Source: JAIUNP01 sp020161975 (lineage in GTDB: Bacteria > Pseudomonadota > Alphaproteobacteria > Rhizobiales > Beijerinckiaceae). Taken from it: a stretch of DNA of 11,098 nt. Below are positions 1 to 5,596 of this stretch, in pieces (positions within the stretch are counted from its first letter, which is position 1; every line of letters starts with the position of its first letter). The translations under genes were made by a program, and so were the position numbers. The notes under the pieces are model-generated. The model was not told the DNA's origin. It did not search any database and saw only the letters and a program-made list of their open reading frames with translations. The stretch lies in NCBI GenBank assembly GCA_036745275.1, contig DAIOGK010000048.1, forward strand, positions 1-11,098, in the 5' to 3' direction.

Positions 1-113
1 CTTTCGGCCGTCACCCGCACCGCAATCAGGTCCTCGGCCGAGAATCGACGCAGGCGGAAGACGCTTACATCGCTGGAGGGGATTTCCCGCACGAGAGGGC
101 GTTTCAGGCGTGA
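1..113 (+). CDS. DUF924 family protein, C-terminal end (5' truncated by window edge)
   Basis: The frame starting at base 3 is open from the window edge to a TGA at 111-113 and encodes 36 residues. They include FGRHPHRNQVLGRES followed by an acidic stretch and a final GGDFPHERAF. The FGR-x-PHRN-x-x-LGRES pattern is the typical C-terminal signature of the DUF924 (TPR-like fold, function unknown) proteins common in Proteobacteria. About four fifths of the gene lies outside the window. A 15-bp palindrome overlaps the stop codon. The family call rests on remembered motif similarity only; no biochemical role is known for the family, so none is given. Confidence 0.8.
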   Translation, partial: FGRHPHRNQVLGRESTQAEDAYIAGGDFPHERAFQA

Positions 114-149
114 CGCCTGGAGGCGAAACGCATCGAGGGTTGATGCTTT
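105..149 (+). terminator. Possible weak hairpins after the DUF924 gene
   Basis: A palindrome CAGGCGT-G-ACGCCTG spans 105-119 across the DUF924 stop codon. A second small hairpin, GCATC-(7 nt)-GATGC, spans 130-146 and is followed by only three T residues. Together they could end the upstream transcript, but the second stem is just 5 bp and the U tract is poor, so this is a weak call. Confidence 0.25.
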
Positions 150-170
150 CGTCGGCTGCTCGGGTAGATT
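140..170 (+). promoter_or_regulatory. Candidate promoter for the small downstream gene
   Basis: TTGATG (140-145) resembles a -35 box and TAGATT (165-170) resembles a -10 box, matching 4 of 6 consensus positions each, but the spacing of 19 bp is long. The site lies in the only non-coding stretch upstream of the 76-aa gene. Alphaproteobacterial promoters are often degenerate, so this is only a candidate. Confidence 0.25.
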
Positions 171-210
171 ACGGTTGTTGCGTATTCGTATTCTCTGGAA
201 GGAAAACATC

Positions 211-441
211 ATGGCTGACACTTGGCTTCCCTCACTCAAGACAGCAACCCCGCAGGAGGGGTTCGACCTTGCCACCAAAATGGCGCGGGTCGGCGTCAAG
301 GTGACCCAGCCGTCCGCAGAAATTCGCGACAAGCTGCGCGCGGCCTACGATCAGGACACCGCGCAGCTGATCGCCTCCTCACAGGTGATCGCCATCCATT
401 TCCAGACGGTGGCAGCCGCCAACAATTATTGGCGCGACTGA
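211..441 (+). CDS. Small hypothetical protein, 76 aa
   Basis: I do not recognise this protein. The ATG at 211 is chosen because a good ribosome binding site, GGAAGGA (197-203), lies 7 nt upstream; a further in-frame upstream start at 175 has no such site. The product starts MADTWLPSLKTATPQEGFDLA and ends in NNYWRD. It has no signal peptide, no hydrophobic span long enough for a membrane helix and no cysteine. It looks like a soluble, mostly helical cytoplasmic protein, with an amphipathic stretch around residues 37-70. It stands alone, 97 bp after the DUF924 gene, and faces the copA operon from the other side. Coding character is supported by the ribosome binding site and by the clean stop just inside an inverted repeat. 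Function unknown. Confidence 0.7.
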   Translation: MADTWLPSLKTATPQEGFDLATKMARVGVKVTQPSAEIRDKLRAAYDQDTAQLIASSQVIAIHFQTVAAANNYWRD

Positions 442-475
442 CGCCCGGTCAATCATAGGCGAGGGCGTCAGTCGC
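434..475. terminator. 13-bp perfect inverted repeat between convergent genes
   Basis: GCGACTGACGCCC (434-446) is perfectly complementary to GGGCGTCAGTCGC (463-475), with a 16-nt loop. The left arm overlaps the stop codon of the small + strand gene. The right arm lies 14 bp from the end of the - strand copper ATPase gene. The position between two convergent genes fits a shared bidirectional terminator. Neither side has a good U tract, so it may instead be an RNA-stabilising hairpin. Confidence 0.55.
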
Positions 476-488
476 ACCGGCGTTTCAG

Positions 489-2840
489 TCAAAGTTTCAG
501 CCCTCGCAATCGCAGCGCATTGGCGATGACGCTGACCGACGACAACGACATGGCGGCCGCCGCGATGATCGGTGAAAGGAGGAGGCCGAAAGAAGGGTAA
601 AGCACGCCCGCGGCAATCGGGATGCCGGCGGCATTGTAGATGAAGGCGAAGAACAGATTCTGGCGGATATTCGCCATCGTCGCCTGCGACAGACGCCGCG
701 CCTTCACGATCCCCATCAGATCACCCTTGAGCAGGGTGACACCGGCGCTTTCGATGGCGACATCGGTGCCCGAGCCCATGGCGATCCCGACATCGGCAGC
801 CGCCAGCGCCGGCGCATCATTGACGCCGTCGCCCGCCATGGCGACCACACGGCCTTCCGCCTTGAGACGGCTCACCACGGCGCTCTTTGCATCCGGCAGC
901 ACGTCGGCCTCGACCTCATCGATGCCCAGTTGACGTGCGACAGCTTCGGCTGTGGTTTTATTGTCCCCGGTCAGCATGACGATGCGGATACCCTCGCCAT
1001 GTAAGGCTTTCAACGCTTTCTGCGTCGTTGCCTTGACCGGATCGGCAATGGCGAAAATGCCGCCGGCCCTGCCCTCAATGCCGATATAGATCGCCGTCGC
1101 GCCATCGTGGCGCAAGGCGTCCGCCCGTTCGGCAAGGGCCGACGCATCGACACCATGCTCCTTGAGGAACGCCGCATTGCCGAGCACGATCGCCTTGCCC
1201 TCGACGGTGCCGAGCGCGCCCTTGCCGAGAGGAGAGTCGAAGTCCACCACGGGCGGGACCTCGATGCCCTTCTTCTCTGCCGCCTCCACGATCGCCAGAG
1301 CAAGCGGATGTTCCGACGCCTTCTCGACGCCAGCGGCAAGCCGCAGGATTTCCGTTTCATCGAAGCCGTTTGCCGCAACGACCGCCGTCACCGACGGCTT
1401 GCCCTCGGTGAGCGTGCCGGTCTTGTCGACGACGAGCGTGTCGACCTTCTCCATATGTTCGAGCGCCTCGGCGTTCTTGATCAGGACGCCGGCGCTCGCA
1501 CCCTTGCCGACGCCGACCATGATCGACATCGGCGTCGCCAGCCCCAATGCGCAGGGACAGGCGATGATCAGCACCGAAACGGCCACGACCAGCCCATAGG
1601 CAAAGCGCGGCTCCGGCCCCCAGATGCCCCAGACGATGAAGGCGAGAATTGCAATGACAATGACCAGCGGCACGAACCAGCCCGAGACCTGGTCGGCCAT
1701 GCGCTGGATCGGCGCCCGCGACCGCTGCGCGTCGGCCACCATCTGGACGATGCGCGACAGCATGGTATCGCGGCCGACCTTTTCCGCACGGATCACCAGC
1801 GCCCCGGTCTGGTTCAGCGTGCCGCCGATGACCTGATCGCCTACAGTGCGGGTGACGGGCATGGATTCGCCGGTCACCATCGCCTCGTCGAGCGAAGAGC
1901 GGCCGTCCTCGACCACGCCATCGACGGGCACTGTCTCGCCGGGCCGCACGCGCAGCCTGTCACCGAGCACGACATGCTCGACCGGCACGTCTTCCTCCAT
2001 GCCGTCGTCACTGACGCGCCGCGCCGTCTTCGGCGCCAGATCGAGAAGCGCCCTGATCGCGCCTGATGTCTGCTCGCGGGCGCGCAGTTCCAGCACCTGG
2101 CCGAGCAGCACCAGAACGGTGATGACCGCCGCCGCTTCGAAGTAGACCGCGACCGTGCCATCTTCCGCGCGAAAGGCGGCGGGGAAAATGCCCGGCGCAA
2201 GGACGGCGACGATACTGTAGGCCCAGGCGACGCCCGTGCCCATGGCGATCAGGGTGAACATGTTGAGGCTGCGATTGACCAGCGACGCCCAGGCGCGCTC
2301 AAAGAACGGCCATCCGCACCACAAAACCACCGGCGTTGCCAGAACGAGCTGAATCCAGATCGATATCCGCATCGGCACCAGATGATGCAACGCGGGCACG
2401 AGGTGGCTGCCCATTTCGAGCACGAACACCGGAGCGGCGAGGACCAGCCCGATCCAGAAGCGCCGCGTCATGTCGGCGAGTTCCGGGCTGGGGCCGCTGT
2501 CGGCGGTCACCATCAACGGCTCCAGCGCCATGCCGCAGATCGGGCAGCTTCCCGGCCCATCCTGCCGGATCTCGGGATGCATCGGACAGGTCCAGATCGC
2601 TCCCTCGGGCGCGTCCGGAGCGGGCGCCGCGTCTCCTGCAAGATAACGGGCCGGGTCCGCCTTGAATTTCGCCTTGCATGAAGCCGAGCAGAAATAATGG
2701 GTGTGGCCCTCATGGGTCAGGTGATGTTCCGCTGTCTGCGGATCGACCTCCATGCCGCAGACGGGGTCCTTCACAAGATGCCCGTCACCCGAATGGGCGT
2801 GACCATGCGAATGGTGCTGATGCTCACCGTGTCCGTTCAT
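489..2840 (-). CDS. copA: Cu+/Ag+-exporting P1B-1 ATPase with His-rich, YHS and HMBD N-terminus
   Basis: A 783-aa inner-membrane pump predicted to move Cu+ (or Ag+) from cytoplasm to periplasm at the cost of ATP. Residues 4-21 hold many histidines. A YHS-type domain follows (about 24-67, PVCGM at 26-30, FCSASC at 50-55), then a heavy-metal-binding domain (about 83-110, CPMHP at 85-89 and CPICGM at 99-104). The usual CxxC ferredoxin-like HMA domain is absent. Catalytic landmarks are TGES (323-326), the transport motif CPC (428-430), the phosphorylation site DKTGT (472-476), SEHP (509-512), TGD (624-626) and GDGVND (670-675). YN (735-736) in helix 7 and MSLSS plus NALRL (764-778) in helix 8 are the signature of the Cu+ class. 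About eight membrane helices are visible. The ribosome binding site is weak (only AGAG just before the ATG). The gene is second in an operon, 35 bp after the oxidoreductase. The metal class is well supported; Cu versus Ag cannot be told apart. Confidence 0.95.
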   Translation of the reverse strand: MNGHGEHQHHSHGHAHSGDGHLVKDPVCGMEVDPQTAEHHLTHEGHTHYFCSASCKAKFKADPARYLAGDAAPAPDAPEGAIWTCPMHPEIRQDGPGSCPICGMALEPLMVTADSGPSPELADMTRRFWIGLVLAAPVFVLEMGSHLVPALHHLVPMRISIWIQLVLATPVVLWCGWPFFERAWASLVNRSLNMFTLIAMGTGVAWAYSIVAVLAPGIFPAAFRAEDGTVAVYFEAAAVITVLVLLGQVLELRAREQTSGAIRALLDLAPKTARRVSDDGMEEDVPVEHVVLGDRLRVRPGETVPVDGVVEDGRSSLDEAMVTGESMPVTRTVGDQVIGGTLNQTGALVIRAEKVGRDTMLSRIVQMVADAQRSRAPIQRMADQVSGWFVPLVIVIAILAFIVWGIWGPEPRFAYGLVVAVSVLIIACPCALGLATPMSIMVGVGKGASAGVLIKNAEALEHMEKVDTLVVDKTGTLTEGKPSVTAVVAANGFDETEILRLAAGVEKASEHPLALAIVEAAEKKGIEVPPVVDFDSPLGKGALGTVEGKAIVLGNAAFLKEHGVDASALAERADALRHDGATAIYIGIEGRAGGIFAIADPVKATTQKALKALHGEGIRIVMLTGDNKTTAEAVARQLGIDEVEADVLPDAKSAVVSRLKAEGRVVAMAGDGVNDAPALAAADVGIAMGSGTDVAIESAGVTLLKGDLMGIVKARRLSQATMANIRQNLFFAFIYNAAGIPIAAGVLYPSFGLLLSPIIAAAAMSLSSVSVIANALRLRGLKL

Positions 2841-2875
2841 TCTCTAACCCGCCGCCTCACCTGAACCTGGAAAAC

Positions 2876-4264
2876 TCATCGTTTCGCTACATTGCCAAAC
2901 AGCGCGTTCAGCCCCTCGGCCATTGTCGGATGCGCAAGAACCGCATCGCGCAGGACACTGTAGGACAGACCGCCAAGCATGGCCGCCTGCGCCACGGCCA
3001 TCACTTCTCCGGCCTCCGAACCGATCATCGCAAAGCCTGCGATCCGGTCCTTTGGATCGATCAGCGCCTTCATGAAGCCCGAGGTTTGCGAGGTCGTCCG
3101 CGTCCGCAGCACCGCCTTCATTGGCAGTTTCGCGACGCGCAAATCCATTCCATTGGCCCGCGCTTGCGCTTCGCTCATGCCGATGCGGGCAAGGGGCGGG
3201 TCGATGAACATGCAATAGGGCATCAGCCGCCCGGTGGTCGTTCTGTCTCCACCGTCAAGATTGTCCCGGATAATTCGGAAATCATCGAGCGATGCGTGGG
3301 TGAATTGCGGACTTCCCGCGCATTCTCCGATGGCCCAGACGTCCCTTGCAGTTGTCTCCAGTCGATCGTTCACCTTGATGTAACCGCGATCCGTCAGCGC
3401 AATGCCTGCCTCTTCGAGACCGATCCCTCGCGTGTTGGGCGTGCGGCCGGCAGCGACCAGAATGTCCGTGCCCTCGATCGTTCTTAAACCGCCCGGCGTC
3501 CGAATGGTGGCGCGCACGCTTTCGCACGACCGGCCCTCCACCTTCTCGACTTCGGCCGACAAAAGCACCTCGATGCCTTCCGCCTCCAGAATCCGCCGAA
3601 CTTCTTCGGACACATCTTCATCCTCGCGCTTCAGCAGCCGTGGCCCACGGTCCACAATGGTGACGCGGCTGCCGAAACGCCGATAGGCCTGCGCGAGTTC
3701 AAGGCCGACATAGCCGGCGCCGAGCACGATCAGATGTGCCGGCAACCGGTCCAGTTCGAGCGCCTCGATATGGGTGAGCGGCCTGGCTTCGGCCAGACCG
3801 GGGACGGGTGGAATGGTTGCATGTGTTCCAAGATTGAGAAACAGCTTGTCCGTGGCGAGCAGTCGCGTCCCGCCGTCGTTCAAGGCAACTTCGATCGTTT
3901 CTGGTCCGATGAGGCGGGCGTTGCCCATGATGAGTTCCGCGCCCGTCGCCTCGTAGCGTTCGAGATGAAACGCAACCAGACCCTCGACCATGGCGCGCTT
4001 GCGCGCCACGACCGTCTTCATGTCGACCGAGACAGGGCCGGATGCAACGCCGTACTCCGCGGCGTGGGCAACGGCATGAGCAATACCCGCGCTCCATATC
4101 TCGTTCTTGCTGGGCAGGCAGTTGATGTTGGGGCACGAGCCGCCGATCCAGCGCCGCTCGATGACAGCTACCTTCTGGCCGGCTTGCGCCATATGCCAGG
4201 CGAGGTATTTCCCGCCCTCGCCACTGCCGATCACGACAGCGTCGTAGCGTTCCGCTTCCATCAT
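2876..4264 (-). CDS. Mercuric-reductase-like FAD/NAD(P)-dependent disulfide oxidoreductase
   Basis: A class I pyridine-nucleotide disulfide oxidoreductase of about 462 aa, cytoplasmic. Positions are counted from the TTG at 4267. The FAD-binding motif GSGEGG is at 14-19, the redox pair sits in GGSCPNINC (C45 and C50) followed by LPSK, and the second nucleotide motif GAGYVG is at 183-188. AIGE (312-315) contacts FAD, and the dimerisation domain carries HPTMAE (446-451), the usual His-Glu catalytic dyad. D206 at the end of the second Rossmann strand suggests NADH rather than NADPH (inference). It lacks the N-terminal metal-binding domain and the C-terminal vicinal Cys pair of true MerA, ending NVAKR, so Hg(II) reduction is doubtful. 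The start is ambiguous: TTG at 4267 lies 7 nt, and ATG at 4264 10 nt, after AGAAGGA; I prefer the ATG. It is the first gene of the operon with copA, suggesting a redox role in metal stress. Confidence 0.85.
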   Translation of the reverse strand: MMEAERYDAVVIGSGEGGKYLAWHMAQAGQKVAVIERRWIGGSCPNINCLPSKNEIWSAGIAHAVAHAAEYGVASGPVSVDMKTVVARKRAMVEGLVAFHLERYEATGAELIMGNARLIGPETIEVALNDGGTRLLATDKLFLNLGTHATIPPVPGLAEARPLTHIEALELDRLPAHLIVLGAGYVGLELAQAYRRFGSRVTIVDRGPRLLKREDEDVSEEVRRILEAEGIEVLLSAEVEKVEGRSCESVRATIRTPGGLRTIEGTDILVAAGRTPNTRGIGLEEAGIALTDRGYIKVNDRLETTARDVWAIGECAGSPQFTHASLDDFRIIRDNLDGGDRTTTGRLMPYCMFIDPPLARIGMSEAQARANGMDLRVAKLPMKAVLRTRTTSQTSGFMKALIDPKDRIAGFAMIGSEAGEVMAVAQAAMLGGLSYSVLRDAVLAHPTMAEGLNALFGNVAKR

Positions 4265-4267
4265 CAA

Positions 4268-4557
4268 CTATGCATCCTTCTGCAACAGCGACCCTATCCG
4301 CGCGATGAAAATATGCCACTCGACCATCTATTCGGGATCATGTCATACTCTTGCGGGATCGAACAATTACTGTTGCTTTTGAGGGAGGCCCCTTGAGGTG
4401 GCCTTACTGCCAGTTTCGGCGCCGTCGCATCATTTCCGGGCCACGGCCTTTAAATGGACCGGAATCATCGAGTGTAGTCGGTTCTGCTCCGGCTGTATTG
4501 CCCGAAAGGGAACATCCTGGCTGCACAGGATTGGCCAACTTTCTGTAGGAGAAAATC
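4268..4557. promoter_or_regulatory. Divergent control region between the oxidoreductase-copA operon and budC
   Basis: These 290 bp hold no convincing gene and must contain the promoters for both directions. Visible elements are two direct copies of CGGGATC (4333-4339 and 4354-4360), 21 bp apart, and an imperfect dyad AGGCCCC-TTGAG-GTGGCCT (4386-4404). I looked for a CueR/MerR-type promoter (a long 19-20 bp spacer over a strong dyad) on the - strand and did not find a clear one. No regulator gene for the copper operon is present in the window. Confidence 0.5.
4386..4404. promoter_or_regulatory. Imperfect 19-bp dyad, candidate operator
   Basis: AGGCCCC and GTGGCCT are complementary at 6 of 7 positions around a TTGAG spacer. 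The site lies in the divergent region, about 120 bp from the oxidoreductase start and 155 bp from the budC start. It could bind a dimeric regulator of either direction. No known consensus is matched. Confidence 0.3.
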
Positions 4558-5337
4558 ATGTCGTTGAATGGCAAAGTCATTTTGGTAACCGGCGCTGGCC
4601 AGGGGATCGGACGCGGCATTGCGCTGCGGCTTGCAAAGGAAGGCGCCGACCTCGCGCTGGCCGATGTCAAGGCTGACAAGCTCGACTCCGTTCGCAAGGA
4701 AGTCGAAGCGCTCGGACGCAAGGCCACCACCGTCATCGCCGATGTCAGCAAGCGCGACGACGTCTACGCCGCTATCGACCATGCGGAAAAGCAACTCGGC
4801 GGGTTCGACGTCATGGTCAACAATGCCGGCATCGCCCAGGTCAAGCCGATCGCCGACGTCACGCCCGAGGACATGGACCTGATCTTCCGGATCAATGTCG
4901 ACGGCGTGCTCTGGGGCATCCAGGCGGCTTCGCAGAAATTCAATGATCGAGGTCAGAAGGGCAAGATCATCAATGCCTGCTCGATTGCCGGACATGACGG
5001 CTTCGCCATGCTCGGCGTCTATTCGGCAACCAAGTTCGCCGTGCGTGCGCTGACGCAAGCCGCCGCCAAGGAATATGCCAGCGCGGGCATCACGGTGAAC
5101 GCCTACTGCCCCGGCATCGTCGGCACCGACATGTGGGTGGAGATCGACGAGCGCTTTTCCGAGATCACCGGAACGCCGAAGGGCGAAACCTACAAGAAAT
5201 ACGTCGAGGGCATCGCTTTGGGCCGCGCGCAGACACCGGAGGACGTGGCAGCGTTGGTCGCCTTCCTCGCGGGCGCCGATTCCGACTACATCACGGGACA
5301 GTCGATCCTGACCGATGGCGGTATCGTCTATCGATAA
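4558..5337 (+). CDS. budC: Acetoin reductase / meso-2,3-butanediol dehydrogenase (SDR family)
   Basis: A 259-aa classical short-chain dehydrogenase predicted to interconvert diacetyl/acetoin and 2,3-butanediol with NAD(H) in the cytoplasm. The cofactor motif TGAGQGIG is at 11-18, D36 after strand 2 favours NAD(H), NNAG is at 88-91, and the catalytic residues are Ser142, Tyr155 and Lys159 (YSATK). The segments GGFDVMVNNAGIA, KGKIINACSIAGH, ITVNAYCPGIVGTDMW and the C-terminal DSDYITGQSILTDGGIVYR match the BudC/ButA acetoin reductase family closely, which sets it apart from the many generic SDRs. Length is normal. The start is supported by AGGAG (4547-4551) 6 nt upstream. It is monocistronic, divergent from the metal operon and convergent with the P1B-4 ATPase. 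Activity on other diols or alpha-hydroxyketones cannot be excluded. Confidence 0.88.
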   Translation: MSLNGKVILVTGAGQGIGRGIALRLAKEGADLALADVKADKLDSVRKEVEALGRKATTVIADVSKRDDVYAAIDHAEKQLGGFDVMVNNAGIAQVKPIADVTPEDMDLIFRINVDGVLWGIQAASQKFNDRGQKGKIINACSIAGHDGFAMLGVYSATKFAVRALTQAAAKEYASAGITVNAYCPGIVGTDMWVEIDERFSEITGTPKGETYKKYVEGIALGRAQTPEDVAALVAFLAGADSDYITGQSILTDGGIVYR

Positions 5338-5596
5338 AGCCGCCTGCCAAATCGCGAACGTTCAGAAGCGCCCGCACCGGGAAACGGCCTTGTGAGAATT
5401 TTTCTCTCCAGCGGAATGGTTCCGTCTGGAAGAACCGCGTTTTGTCGGAGAGAATTGTTCTCTTGTTGCTTGGCATGGTCATCGCCGCCTTCGGTCGCCA
5501 TTCGCACTACAGGTTCTTGACCGGCAATCGACACCTGCTGAAGATCGATCGGTTTCCTCATCTACGCGGGTTTCGGGCGGGATTGCCGTCATCCGG
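5338..5596. other. Convergent intergenic region with a palindrome cluster and no convincing gene
   Basis: Between the stops of budC and the P1B-4 ATPase are 259 bp. Short open frames exist on both strands, but none has a ribosome binding site or a recognisable product. The left half holds three palindromes within 70 bp (5394-5463), described separately. The right half (about 5464-5596) shows nothing I can support. Confidence 0.6.
5394..5463. repeat. Cluster of two GAGAA-N3-TTCTC palindromes flanking a 10-bp hairpin
   Basis: GAGAA-TTT-TTCTC (5394-5406) and AGAGAA-TTG-TTCTCT (5449-5463) share a 13-mer differing at one base, with centres 56 bp apart. Directly after the first comes a hairpin (5407-5430), TCCAG-CGGAA-TGG-TTCCG-T-CTGGA, with ten pairs and one bulged T. 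The hairpin could be the budC terminator, though it is followed by no T run. The repeated 13-mer looks more like a protein-binding half-site pair or an RNA hairpin set. Its function is unknown. Confidence 0.5.

Noticed and set aside
1..209. Open frame on the - strand running off the left edge (about 69 codons)
   Set aside because: It overlaps the DUF924 tail, which carries a recognisable family signature on the + strand, and it resembles no family I know. It is most likely a mirrored frame.
1107..2066. 319-codon open frame on the + strand inside copA
   Set aside because: It is antisense to a well-supported ATPase, with composition dominated by Arg/His/Asp typical of mirrored GC-rich codons, and has no ribosome binding site or recognisable domain.
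2678..3487. 269-codon + strand frame across the copA-oxidoreductase junction
   Set aside because: It is antisense to two clear genes and has no domain or start signal.
2876..4264. Naming the oxidoreductase merA
   Set aside because: The C-terminal vicinal cysteines and N-terminal metal-binding domain are missing, and no other mer gene is present.
4351..4548. 65-codon + strand frame upstream of budC
   Set aside because: It lies in the regulatory region, has no ribosome binding site and encodes an Arg/Pro-rich product with no recognisable features.
5328..5561. Short frames on both strands in the budC to P1B-4 ATPase gap
   Set aside because: No ribosome binding site and no recognisable product. 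One of them overlaps the budC 3' end and another continues antisense into the ATPase gene.
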